NCBI GenBank assembly: GCA_963657295.1
Contig: CAVKMX010000048.1
Coordinates: 1-16,405 of the forward strand
Reading direction: 5' to 3'
Source: CAG-791 sp963657295
GTDB taxonomy: Bacteria; Bacillota; Clostridia; Lachnospirales; Lachnospiraceae
DNA length: 16,405 bases
Shown one piece after another: positions 7,561 to 14,168 of the stretch. Positions within the stretch are counted from its first letter, which is position 1; each line of letters starts with the position of its first letter. Below the pieces are notes generated by a model. It was not told the DNA's origin, searched no databases, and was given only the letters and a program-made list of their open reading frames with translations. Both the position numbers and the translations under genes were made by a program.

Positions 7561-8274
7561 TCATTCTGCCGGAGCAGCCGACTTCTCCTGTGAACGCATG
7601 ATGGCATGTACGGCATGGAGTATATAGGGCTTCAGCTCATCGATGGGCAGCGGAATGCTGTCCAGAATGGAGCTGTAGCAGGTCGAGCTGACGAATTCGA
7701 CGATCATGTAGAGCAGGACCTCCGGATTCTGGTACTGCACGGCGGATTCCAGAAAATAGGTCTCCAGTCGCTCGCCGAAGGTCACGCCGCTGCCGCCGAG
7801 GTTATCCAGGGTGGAGACGTCATGCTTGAGCAGCGCCCAGCTGAGATTCTTGGAGATAAAGCGCAGAAGGATCCGGTCCTCCGTCAGCTGGGTGAGAATA
7901 TTGTCGGCGAAAAAGAGTACCTGCGACTCCAGCGTGTCGCAGGTCTGCACGCCGGAGGCGATGGCGACCTCCATATCCTCATAGGCCTTGGCCAGCAGCT
8001 GCTCTGCCTTCTTGCGGACCAGCAGATCGCGCAAATCGTATTTGTCCTTAAAATAAAGATAAAAAGTCCCCTTGGCAACACCGGACCGCTCCACAATGTC
8101 GGAAATGGTCGTGTCTGTAATCCCCTTCTGCGTGAACAGCTCAAAGGCGTTGCTGAGGAGAGACTCCCGCTTCCTGCGTTTGTTCTGGGAGGCCTTACCC
8201 TCTGCCTTGCCTGTCTGAAGAGATGAGGCTGTATTCTGTTCGGTGTCGGATTGCTGTGTGTGTCTGGCCGCCAT
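7561..8274 (-). CDS. TetR/AcrR-family transcriptional regulator
   Basis: A 237-residue one-component repressor. A polar, low-complexity N-terminal tail (1-33) precedes the TetR DNA-binding domain: RESLLSNAFELFTQKGITDT (36-55), then the HTH ISDIVERSGVAKGTFYLYFKDKYDL (57-81). The rest (about 85-237) is the variable helical ligand-binding and dimerisation domain, whose ligand cannot be read from sequence. The frame is open up to 8364, but that start would begin inside the inverted repeat at the predicted transcript start and leave no leader. ATG 8274 has AGGGG about 11 bases upstream and is preferred. A good promoter lies at 8373-8402. The MATE pump gene upstream on the same strand is a plausible target, though the two are about 430 bp apart. 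Confidence 0.92.
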   Translation of the reverse strand: MAARHTQQSDTEQNTASSLQTGKAEGKASQNKRRKRESLLSNAFELFTQKGITDTTISDIVERSGVAKGTFYLYFKDKYDLRDLLVRKKAEQLLAKAYEDMEVAIASGVQTCDTLESQVLFFADNILTQLTEDRILLRFISKNLSWALLKHDVSTLDNLGGSGVTFGERLETYFLESAVQYQNPEVLLYMIVEFVSSTCYSSILDSIPLPIDELKPYILHAVHAIMRSQEKSAAPAE

Positions 8275-8311
8275 TGCTGAAGTATCCCCTCTGAATCCTG
8301 CTGTCTGCGTA

Positions 8312-8364
8312 ATGTTCAGCGCGGCTCTGCGAGTGCTCCGCATTCGCAGAGCCGCGCTGAACAT
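8312..8364. repeat. Perfect 21-bp inverted repeat at the predicted 5' end of the tetR transcript
   Basis: Arms 8312-8332 and 8344-8364 are exact reverse complements. With a G-U pair and two more base pairs toward the centre, the RNA stem could reach 24 bp with a 5-nt loop. The repeat begins about nine bases downstream of the -10 box at 8373-8378, so it would be the first thing transcribed. It could be an operator, an mRNA 5' stabiliser, a block on upstream translation starts, or a mobile repeat remnant. No T-tract follows, so it is not a standard terminator. Confidence 0.85.
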
Positions 8365-8372
8365 ACATAGGT

Positions 8373-8402
8373 ATTATAGACGCTTTTCGCCGGCAGAGCC
8401 AA
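8373..8402 (-). promoter_or_regulatory. Sigma-A promoter for tetR
   Basis: On the minus strand a perfect TATAAT (-10, 8373-8378) is preceded 18 bases upstream by TTGGCT (-35, 8397-8402, four of six consensus). Transcription would start near 8366, giving a leader of about 90 bases that begins with the 21-bp inverted repeat. The clear promoter argues that tetR is transcribed independently of the MATE gene. Confidence 0.75.
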
Positions 8403-8445
8403 ATAAATGACTGCGATTCATAATTTGAATGGCATTTGTTTAGCA

Positions 8446-8506
8446 CCTGCCATATTTCAACGTGAATTGACTGCTTGCAGGCATATTCACGCTTGAAATT
8501 GGCAGG
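8446..8506. repeat. Long imperfect inverted repeat (about 20 paired bases per arm)
   Basis: Arm 8446-8467 (CCTGCCATATTTCAACGTGA...) pairs with 8485-8506 (...TTGAAATTGGCAGG). The outer CCTGCCA and inner CGTGAAT blocks match exactly, and single-base offsets lie between them. The 17-nt centre could fold further. No T-run follows. It is one of several hairpins in this spacer. Confidence 0.75.
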
Positions 8507-8573
8507 CGGCCAAGGCGCGTAACAGGAGAAGGCGGCGATAGCGCCTTCGAGTGTCCGCCTCATGGCTAGCCGC

Positions 8574-8637
8574 ATCGAGGATTTGCGAATGCAAGGAGAA
8601 AATGCCATCGGGCATTTTCGAGTATCAAATCCGAGAT
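8574..8637. repeat. Nested two-helix hairpin with tandem GA mismatch
   Basis: Outer helix GGATTTG (8579-8585) pairs with CAAATCC (8626-8632). It is extended by ATC/GAT (8574-8576, 8635-8637) across opposed GA/GA bases. Inside, GAAAATGCC (8598-8606) pairs perfectly with GGCATTTTC (8611-8619) over an ATCG loop. The tandem GA occurs only if the plus strand is the RNA; on the minus strand it would be CU/CU. This is suggestive of RNA structure, not proof. Confidence 0.7.
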
Positions 8638-8701
8638 GGGGGCTAAATAGATACATTTTATGGCAGCGGTTCGGCGCCGGCGGGGTGTACCGGAACGGCA
8701 G

Positions 8702-10129
8702 CTACGCGCTTTCCAGAATTTTACGGAATCTGGTAAGGAAGGTGACGGTCGTGACCGCGGCGGCCGCAATGTCGCTGATGGGTTCGGCGAGGAAGACGGC
8801 GAACACCGGATCGGGCAGAACGAGCGGCAGCAGCAGGATGAGCGGGATCAGGAGAATGAGCTTGCGCAGGCAGGCGAGCAGCAGGCTCACCTTGGCCTGA
8901 CCAAGGGCCATAAAGCTCTGCTGACAGCTGATCTGGGCACCGCAGGCAAAGATTCCGGCCATATAAATCCGCATGGCCCGGGAGGTGTAGGCGGTCAGCT
9001 CGGCGTTCGTCGTGAAAATCCCGGCGAACACGGAGGGGAAAATCATGACAGCGGCACAGAACAGGGTTGTGTAGGCCATGCACACCGTGAGGACACAGAA
9101 AAAGGCCTTCCGGACGCGGTCGGAAAGACGGGCTCCGTAATTGTAGCTGATGATGGGCTGCCCGCCCTGACAGATGCCCTGGAGCGGAAGCGTGCAGAGC
9201 TGGCTGACGCTGGTGATGATGGTCATGGCGCCGACGGCGAGATCTCCTCCGTAGCGGGCAAGACTGGAGGTAAACGTGATGGACAGAAGGCTTTCGGTCG
9301 AGAGCATCACGAAGGTAGAGACACCAAGCCCCAGGCAGGGAAGAATAACGGACCGCTCCAGCCGCATGCATCGGCGCTGCAGCCGCAGAACGGTCTTCCT
9401 GCCGGTGAGGAAACGCAGAATCCAGACAGCCCCCACGGCCTGGCTCAGAACGGTGGCGATGGCGGCACCCTGTACGCCCATGCGGAAAACGAAGATGAAA
9501 ACAGGATCCAGGATAATGTTGATGACGGCACCGATGAGGGTTGTCATCATGCTGACCTTTGCAAAGCCCTGGGTGGTGATGAAGGGATTCATCCCCATGA
9601 CGATGAGGACGCAGACGGAGCCCAGAATATAGATGCGGGAGTATGCCGCGGCATAGGGGAGCGTGGCGTCGCTGGCACCGAAAAGGCGCAGCAGCCAGGG
9701 GGCGGCCGCATAGAACACAGCAGTCAGAACCACGGCGAAGAGGAGGAGCACGGTGAAGCAGTTCCCGACGATCTTCTCCGCCTTTTCGTGATCCTTGCGT
9801 CCCATGGCGATGGCGGCCAGGGGGGCGCCGCCGGCACCGGCCCACATGGCGAAGCCGTTGATCAGCATCAGGATCGGTGTAAAGAGGCCGACTCCGGTGA
9901 GGGCGGTCGCGCCGACATCAGCAATATGTCCGATATAAATGCGGTCCACGATGTTGTAGAGAAGATTGACGATCTGGGCAATGACCGCGGGAACGGCGAG
10001 CTGTGCGAGGAGCCCGGGAATGCTGCCGGAGCCAAGCCCCCGGTTTCTGTCTCCCTGCTGGGAGCCGGAAGCCTGCACAATGGGCGCCGGAGCGGCGTTG
10101 GATGCGGAAGAACGCAGGTGATTATGCAT
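8702..10129 (-). CDS. MATE family efflux transporter (DinF/MepA-like)
   Basis: A 475-residue inner-membrane antiporter expected to export cationic drugs or metabolites in exchange for Na+ or H+. After a polar N-terminal tail of about 37 residues, twelve hydrophobic segments can be traced. MATE features include LAVPAVIAQIVNLLYNIVDR and IGHIADVGATALTGVGL in the first half. In the second half, GICQGGQPIISYNYGA is the usual QPIIGYNYGA motif with Ser for Gly. The duplicated six-helix halves and length fit the family. AAGGA lies 7 bases upstream of the ATG. A marR-type gene ends 78 bases upstream on the same strand, and a TetR regulator lies downstream, so the pump is probably drug- or stress-responsive. 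Substrate is unknown. No clean terminator follows the stop; the hairpin region does. Confidence 0.93.
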   Translation of the reverse strand: MHNHLRSSASNAAPAPIVQASGSQQGDRNRGLGSGSIPGLLAQLAVPAVIAQIVNLLYNIVDRIYIGHIADVGATALTGVGLFTPILMLINGFAMWAGAGGAPLAAIAMGRKDHEKAEKIVGNCFTVLLLFAVVLTAVFYAAAPWLLRLFGASDATLPYAAAYSRIYILGSVCVLIVMGMNPFITTQGFAKVSMMTTLIGAVINIILDPVFIFVFRMGVQGAAIATVLSQAVGAVWILRFLTGRKTVLRLQRRCMRLERSVILPCLGLGVSTFVMLSTESLLSITFTSSLARYGGDLAVGAMTIITSVSQLCTLPLQGICQGGQPIISYNYGARLSDRVRKAFFCVLTVCMAYTTLFCAAVMIFPSVFAGIFTTNAELTAYTSRAMRIYMAGIFACGAQISCQQSFMALGQAKVSLLLACLRKLILLIPLILLLPLVLPDPVFAVFLAEPISDIAAAAVTTVTFLTRFRKILESA

Positions 10130-10159
10130 GGAAAATTCCTTTCTGGTGCCTGTGTGTCA

Positions 10160-10183
10160 CCCCCCCCCTTGGAAAACGGGGGG
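10160..10183. repeat. C9 homopolymer and G6 run forming a GC hairpin in the marR-MATE spacer
   Basis: Nine C bases (10160-10168) and six G bases (10178-10183) surround a 9-base centre. Transcribed toward the MATE gene, the C6 and G9 runs would pair into a stable stem about 19 bases upstream of its ribosome binding site. No T-tract follows, so it is not a terminator. Long homopolymer tracts are prone to slippage and to sequencing error. Confidence 0.8.
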
Positions 10184-10207
10184 AAAAGCAGTTCCCTTTG
10201 CCGAAGT

Positions 10208-10678
10208 TCATTCATGCCTGTTTAAGAGCTGCTCCAGATTATCGGTCATGAGGGCAACGGTCTCTCGGAAGCTCTCCCGGTGTGATTCGTCAACACCTGC
10301 GAAAAGACCTTGAAAAAAGTCTCTCTGCAGCTCCCGGCCGCGCCAGATGATGGGCTGTGCCTTCGGTGTTGTCTGCAGCCGCGTTTTCCTGCGGTCGCCG
10401 GGCACGGTCAGACGGACGAGATACCCCTCCTGAACCAGACGATCGACGTTGACAGAGACCAGATTGGCCTTGAGATGCCGCAGCTCCACAATGTCCCGGG
10501 CTGTCTGATGCTGCGGATTGTTGGCCAGGAACAGCAGGATGTCCAGGGCGGTCTGCGGAATTCCCAGCTCCTGGCAAAGGGGCTTGCAGGCGAGGGAATA
10601 GACGGCTGTGAATTTCCGGGCGAACTCCAGGTCCGGGAGCGGCGCATTCTGCGGCGGTGCGTAGAGGGAAGTGTCCAT
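10208..10678 (-). CDS. MarR-family transcriptional regulator
   Basis: A 156-residue winged-helix regulator. The central HTH covers about residues 45-84 (ALDILLFLANN, TARDIVELRHLKANLVSVNVDRLVQEGYL). It is followed by the MarR wing signature PGDRRKTRLQTTPKA (93-107, DRRxxxLxxT), and terminal helices for dimerisation flank it. ATG 10678 was chosen because GGAG lies six bases upstream; ATG 10696 adds six residues but has no ribosome site. The gene is 78 bases upstream of the MATE pump on the same strand, and MarR proteins commonly repress an adjacent efflux gene, so it is the likely local regulator and probably autoregulates. The inducing ligand cannot be predicted. Confidence 0.92.
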   Translation of the reverse strand: MDTSLYAPPQNAPLPDLEFARKFTAVYSLACKPLCQELGIPQTALDILLFLANNPQHQTARDIVELRHLKANLVSVNVDRLVQEGYLVRLTVPGDRRKTRLQTTPKAQPIIWRGRELQRDFFQGLFAGVDESHRESFRETVALMTDNLEQLLNRHE

Positions 10679-10740
10679 GGCAGTCTCCGTGTGCATGGTT
10701 CGTGTACATGCTCTGTGTGAAAACAGCAGTGTCGGCAGGA

Positions 10741-10770
10741 AGCATAGGCAGATGCTGGAATAACTGCAAA
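10741..10770 (-). promoter_or_regulatory. Possible promoter for marR-MATE
   Basis: On the minus strand TATGCT (10741-10746) lies 18 bases downstream of TTTGCA (10765-10770), each a partial consensus match. A palindrome TTCA-N4-TGAA at 10780-10791 just upstream could be a regulator site. Weak evidence; other placements are possible. Confidence 0.35.
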
Positions 10771-10822
10771 AATAGAATGTTCAGATTTGAAGTATAAAAA
10801 GAAGGCCGTCCTCTGTCAAGAC

Positions 10823-10860
10823 AAAAAGAGCGGACACCGTACCTGTACGGCATCCGCTCT
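10823..10860 (-). terminator. Rho-independent terminator of the tRNA-Ser gene
   Basis: AGAGCGGA (10827-10834) pairs with TCCGCTCT (10853-10860), and an inner CCGTA/TACGG helix stacks above a two-base internal loop. Read on the minus strand the stem is followed by TTTTT (10827-10823). It lies about 30 bases after the tRNA 3' end. Confidence 0.9.
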
Positions 10861-10889
10861 CTTTGTCCGTCCTTACAGACGGAAGAATC

Positions 10890-10977
10890 CGGAGGACAAG
10901 GGATTCGAACCCTCGCACCGTTTGACCGGCCTAACGCATTTCGAGTGCGCCCCCTTCGACCACTTGGGTAATCCTCC
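10890..10977 (-). tRNA. tRNA-Ser (anticodon CGA)
   Basis: An 88-nt type II tRNA with a long variable arm. The acceptor stem GGAGGAT pairs with GTCCTCC. The anticodon stem GCGCA/TGCGT holds loop CTCGAAA, giving anticodon CGA for serine codon UCG. The T arm contains GGTTCGAATCC. The discriminator base is G73, the serine identity base. The 3' CCA is not encoded (GATT follows the discriminator), so it must be added enzymatically. The gene has its own promoter and terminator and appears to be a single-gene unit. Confidence 0.96.
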
Positions 10978-11003
10978 ATCGCTGCATCGCAGCAACAGAG
11001 ACT

Positions 11004-11032
11004 ATTATAATGAAAGCACGGCGCGTGCGCAA
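11004..11032 (-). promoter_or_regulatory. Promoter of the tRNA-Ser gene
   Basis: On the minus strand TTGCGC (-35, 11027-11032) is separated by 17 bases from a perfect TATAAT (-10, 11004-11009). Transcription would start near 10998, about 20 bases before the mature tRNA 5' end. Confidence 0.8.
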
Positions 11033-11097
11033 GTAGGAAACGCACCGAACAACACCGCGCCGTACCGGCCTGCGGACGGTCGCCGGCCGGAGTGCTG

Positions 11098-11106
11098 TGG
11101 TATAAT
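11098..11106 (+). promoter_or_regulatory. Extended -10 promoter of the phosphofructokinase gene
   Basis: TGGTATAAT has a consensus -10 (11101-11106) with the TGn extension. No good -35 is seen at the expected distance, which an extended -10 can tolerate. It predicts a start near 11113 and a leader of about 90 bases. It is divergent from the tRNA-Ser promoter. Confidence 0.72.
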
Positions 11107-11201
11107 GTTGCAGAGGATGCGGGTGCATCGTGCGCAGGCACCGGGCTCGCGGGAGGATCGAAGTGCGGAATGGACGCACACAACCAAGGAAGGGGGGCAT
11201 T

Positions 11202-12278
11202 ATGCTCAGAATCGGAATGCTGACCAGCGGCGGAGACTGTCAGGCTCTGAATGCAGCCATGCGGGGCGTGGTAAAGGTGATCGCCAACAACTGCAAGGAG
11301 CCATTTGAGATTTACGGCTTTGAGGATGGCTATAAGGGCCTGATTTACGGAAAATTTCACATGCTGACCTCCGCGGATTTCTCCGGAATTCTGACCCGGG
11401 GCGGAACCATTCTGGGGACCAGCCGCGTGCCCTTCAAGACCATCCATGATCCGGACGAGAACGGACTGGATAAGGTGGCGGCCATGAAGCAGAATTATTA
11501 CAAGCTGCAGCTGGACTGCCTGGTGATGCTGGGCGGGAATGGCTCTACGAAGACGGCGAATCTCCTGTCGCAGGAGGGACTCAATGTCATCACGCTTCCG
11601 AAGACCATTGACAATGACCTGTGGGGCACGGATATGACCTTCGGCTTCCAGAGTGCCGTCAACATTGCGACCACAGCCATCGATCAGATTCACACCACGG
11701 CCAACTCGCATGGACGTGTGTTCATCGTGGAGATCATGGGACATAAGGTGGGCTGGCTGCCGCTCAATGCGGGAATGGCTGGCGGCGCCGACATTATTCT
11801 GCTGCCGGAGATCCCGTTTGATATCGACAAGGTTGTAGATAAGATTGAGGAACGCGATGCCAACGGCAGCCGGTTCACCATTGTCGTGGTGGCAGAGGGC
11901 GCCATTTCCAAGGAGGATGCGAAGCTTTCGAAAAAGGACTATAAGAAGAAGCTCTCCAACTATAAATATCCGTCTGTTTCCTACGAAATCGCGGATCTGA
12001 TTTCCAAAAAGACAGGACGGGAAGTGCGCGTCACGGTTCCCGGCCACGTACAGAGAGGCGGAGAGCCCTGCCCGTATGACCGCGTGTTCGCAAGCCGCCT
12101 CGGCGCAGAGGCGGGACGCCTTATTCTCAAGAGGGAGTTCGGCTGCATGGTCGGGTACAAGAACCGGCAGATGGTGAAGGTTCCGCTGGGAGAAGTGGCC
12201 GGCAAGCTCAAGATGCTGGATCCGAAGTCGGACATCATTCGGGAGGCGAAGCTGCTCGGGATCTGCTTTGGGGATTAG
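11202..12278 (+). CDS. 6-phosphofructokinase (mixed ATP/PPi-type subgroup)
   Basis: A 358-residue PFK-A superfamily enzyme that phosphorylates fructose 6-phosphate to the 1,6-bisphosphate in glycolysis. Landmarks are LTSGGDCQALNAAMRG (7-22), GGNGS (111-115), PKTIDND (133-139, catalytic D137), FGFQSA and EIMGHKVGW (177-185). Compared with E. coli PfkA, Gly104 is kept (G114), as in ATP users. Gly124 is Lys (K134), as in PPi users, and Asp103 is Asn (N113). The family calls such enzymes mixed; ATP is the more likely donor but this is unresolved. It resembles the GGNG clostridial PFK type I recall. ATG 11202 follows AAGGAAGGGG; the frame opens earlier (11130) without a ribosome site. The symbol is withheld because a second PFK may be the main glycolytic enzyme. 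Confidence 0.93.
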   Translation: MLRIGMLTSGGDCQALNAAMRGVVKVIANNCKEPFEIYGFEDGYKGLIYGKFHMLTSADFSGILTRGGTILGTSRVPFKTIHDPDENGLDKVAAMKQNYYKLQLDCLVMLGGNGSTKTANLLSQEGLNVITLPKTIDNDLWGTDMTFGFQSAVNIATTAIDQIHTTANSHGRVFIVEIMGHKVGWLPLNAGMAGGADIILLPEIPFDIDKVVDKIEERDANGSRFTIVVVAEGAISKEDAKLSKKDYKKKLSNYKYPSVSYEIADLISKKTGREVRVTVPGHVQRGGEPCPYDRVFASRLGAEAGRLILKREFGCMVGYKNRQMVKVPLGEVAGKLKMLDPKSDIIREAKLLGICFGD

Positions 12279-12316
12279 GATACTCGCAGATGCCGGAGGG
12301 TATCTGCTCCTATCTT

Positions 12317-12343
12317 GACGTGGGCGAAGGATGCGCCCACGTC
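12317..12343. repeat. Perfect 10-bp inverted repeat in the pfk-dnaX spacer
   Basis: GACGTGGGCG (12317-12326) pairs exactly with 12334-12343 around a 7-nt loop. It lies 38 bases after the pfk stop but lacks a T-tract. A second hairpin follows (GCGAG/CTCGC around 12374-12387). The first T-run (TTTTT, 12413-12418) is too far from either stem to make a normal terminator. Confidence 0.75.
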
Positions 12344-12452
12344 GCGCAGCGGAGAAATCGCCTGCGCGTCTGCGCGAGCAAGCTCGCACATTCTCGCAGC
12401 CGCTGTCCGGAATTTTTACAGCAACAGATACTACAGAGCAAGGGATTTATAC

Positions 12453-14165
12453 ATGACGGAAGCGCATTATCTGGCGCTGTACCGCAAATACCGGCCGCAG
12501 ACATTTGAGGATGTCTGCGGTCGTGATGCTATCGTGCAGACGCTCAAGAATCAGATCAATTCGGGGAGAATCGGGCACAGCTATCTTTTCTGCGGGACCC
12601 GGGGAACCGGCAAGACGACCATCGCCAAGATTTATGCCAAGGCAGTGAACTGTGAGCATCCCGCGGACGGGAATCCCTGCGGAGAGTGCGAGACCTGCCG
12701 GGCCATTGCCGCGAACGCGGACCTCAACGTGGTGGAGATGGATGCGGCCAGCAACAACGGCGTAGACGATGTCCGCAGCATCATCGAGCAGGTGTCCTAC
12801 TCGCCGACCCAAGGCAAATACCGTGTCTTTATCATCGATGAGGTTCATATGCTCTCGGCATCGGCCTTCAACGCATTGCTGAAGACACTGGAGGAGCCGC
12901 CTGCCTACGCCATCTTCATCCTGTGCACGACAGAGCCGAACAAGCTGCCGGGCACCATCCTTTCGCGGTGCCAGCGCTATGATTTCGGACGGATGCCGCT
13001 CGCTACCATCGCCGCCCGGCTGCGGACCGTGTGTGAGAGGGAGGGGCTCGAGGCAGAGGAGGCCGCGATTTCCTTCATTGCCTCCGCAGCGGATGGATCC
13101 ATGCGGGATGGCCTGTCCATTCTGGATCAGTGCAATGCCTTCAACTACGGGGGAGGCATTCTGACCTATGAGAAAACACTGGAAATTCTGGGAGCTCTGG
13201 ATGCCGGTGTGTTCAGCAGGCTGTACCGGTGCATTCACATACAGGATGTAAAGGGAGCATTGGATATCCTGAATGAGATTCTGGAGCAGGGAAGAGAGCT
13301 GATGCAGTTCGTGACGGATTACATCAGTTATCTTCGGAATGTTATGCTCCTGAAGGCTTCGGAGGAGACGGCCGCAGCCCTGGATGTATCTCAGGACCAC
13401 CTGCAGAGAATGCTGGAGGACGCCAGAGCTTCGGAGATGAATGAGATTCTGCGGTATATCCATGTTTTTTCGGCATTGACGGAACAGATCCGTTATTCCG
13501 CGAACCGCAGAATTCTGACGGAGTCGGCGATCATACGTCTGTGCGAGCCGGCGATGGATATCAGCCGCGATGCGCAGACAAGGGTCCTGTCGCTGGAGGA
13601 ACGGATCCGCTTCCTGGAGGACAGGCTTCTGACCCTGTCCGGTGAAGGACGGGTCACAGAGACGCTGTGCGGAGAGCAGGGGAACAGTGCGGTCGCCGGC
13701 GGGGGCGGCGCCTCTGCAGGGGAAGCCCGCAGGGCAGCGGCATCGGAGGGAGCTGCGGAGCAGGAGCGACCGAACAAAGGAGCGCCTCGAGGGAGACTTC
13801 CCGAGGTGCTGCCGGAGGAGCTTGCAGAGCTTGCGGTCAACTGGGACCGGCTGATCGCCGGTATTCCGCCGAGAGAACGCTTTGCCAAGATCTGCCTGCA
13901 GAAGGCACACCCTACGGTGACCGAGGAGGGACAGCTCCTGGTGGTGTTCGAGAATTTTCTGGAGGCAGATTATTTCATGGGGAAGGAGAGCGCCGACAAC
14001 GCTCGTTTCTTCTCCGATTACCTTGCACAGAAGACAGGGAAGAGCATACCGGTGCGGTATAAATTCCTTGACAAGGGTCGGAAATTCTCGGACAATTATC
14101 AGGATCTGCGCAGCGCAGTGGATACGGAAGCCATTCATATGGAAATTGAGGAAGACGAGGACTGA
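12453..14165 (+). CDS. dnaX: DNA polymerase III subunits gamma and tau
   Basis: A 570-residue clamp-loader ATPase that opens the beta clamp and loads it on primed DNA in the replisome. Features in order are ALYRKYRPQTFEDVCG (8-23), Walker A GTRGTGKT (48-55), the four-cysteine zinc site C67, C76, C79 and C82, Walker B FIIDEVHML (126-134), sensor 1 CTTEPNKLPGTI and the SRC box with arginine finger R172. Residues about 180-370 are the lid and collar domains. Beyond about 410 is a low-complexity Ala/Gly/Glu-rich linker, then a C-terminal tau-like domain. No A-rich slippery heptamer is evident, so a frameshifted gamma form is not indicated. AAGGGA lies 7-8 bases before ATG 12453; the open frame extends back to 12315 through the hairpin spacer. 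ybaB follows after three bases. Confidence 0.96.
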   Translation: MTEAHYLALYRKYRPQTFEDVCGRDAIVQTLKNQINSGRIGHSYLFCGTRGTGKTTIAKIYAKAVNCEHPADGNPCGECETCRAIAANADLNVVEMDAASNNGVDDVRSIIEQVSYSPTQGKYRVFIIDEVHMLSASAFNALLKTLEEPPAYAIFILCTTEPNKLPGTILSRCQRYDFGRMPLATIAARLRTVCEREGLEAEEAAISFIASAADGSMRDGLSILDQCNAFNYGGGILTYEKTLEILGALDAGVFSRLYRCIHIQDVKGALDILNEILEQGRELMQFVTDYISYLRNVMLLKASEETAAALDVSQDHLQRMLEDARASEMNEILRYIHVFSALTEQIRYSANRRILTESAIIRLCEPAMDISRDAQTRVLSLEERIRFLEDRLLTLSGEGRVTETLCGEQGNSAVAGGGGASAGEARRAAASEGAAEQERPNKGAPRGRLPEVLPEELAELAVNWDRLIAGIPPRERFAKICLQKAHPTVTEEGQLLVVFENFLEADYFMGKESADNARFFSDYLAQKTGKSIPVRYKFLDKGRKFSDNYQDLRSAVDTEAIHMEIEEDED

Positions 14166-14168
14166 TCG

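Larger units (their letters stand above)
8405..8660. other. Hairpin-rich non-coding region between MATE and tetR genes
   Basis: About 250 bases hold successive inverted repeats: ATTCA/TGAAT at 8416-8430; a 22-base imperfect pair at 8446-8467 and 8485-8506; AGGCGG/CCGCCT (8504-8509, 8555-8560) enclosing GAAGGCG/CGCCTTC (8528-8534, 8542-8548); and a nested two-helix structure at 8574-8637. A minus-strand frame across the area (8656 to 8195) is open but has no homology I recognise, no ribosome site, and overlaps the tetR promoter and coding region. I treat it as non-coding. A dispersed intergenic repeat or structured 3' UTR of the MATE transcript seems most likely; a plus-strand small RNA is possible but no promoter was found for one. 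Confidence 0.6.

Noticed and set aside
8195..8656. A 153-residue minus-strand open frame across the tetR leader
   Set aside because: It runs through several hairpins, the tetR promoter and the start of tetR, has no ribosome binding site, and shows no recognisable domain. The region is better explained as non-coding.
10160..10183. Terminator or attenuator between marR and MATE
   Set aside because: The C/G hairpin lacks a T-tract on the minus strand, so transcription termination is not supported.
8660..10225. A 521-residue plus-strand frame
   Set aside because: It lies entirely opposite the MATE gene, is Gly/Asp/His/Glu-rich low-complexity, and is a typical GC-rich antisense shadow.
12317..12343. 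Rho-independent terminator for pfk
   Set aside because: The stem is good but is followed by GC-rich sequence, not a T-tract.
10290..12389. A 699-residue minus-strand frame covering the tRNA, pfk and part of marR
   Set aside because: It crosses a tRNA gene, a terminator and two promoters, so it cannot be a real coding region.
12279..12452. Signal recognition particle RNA upstream of dnaX, as in Bacillus
   Set aside because: The conserved SRP domain IV loop sequence (GGUCAGG...GGAAGCAGC) is not present; only a short GTCCGGAA occurs by chance.
12453..14165. Programmed frameshift in dnaX producing a separate gamma subunit
   Set aside because: No A-rich slippery heptamer was seen in the part where it would be expected.
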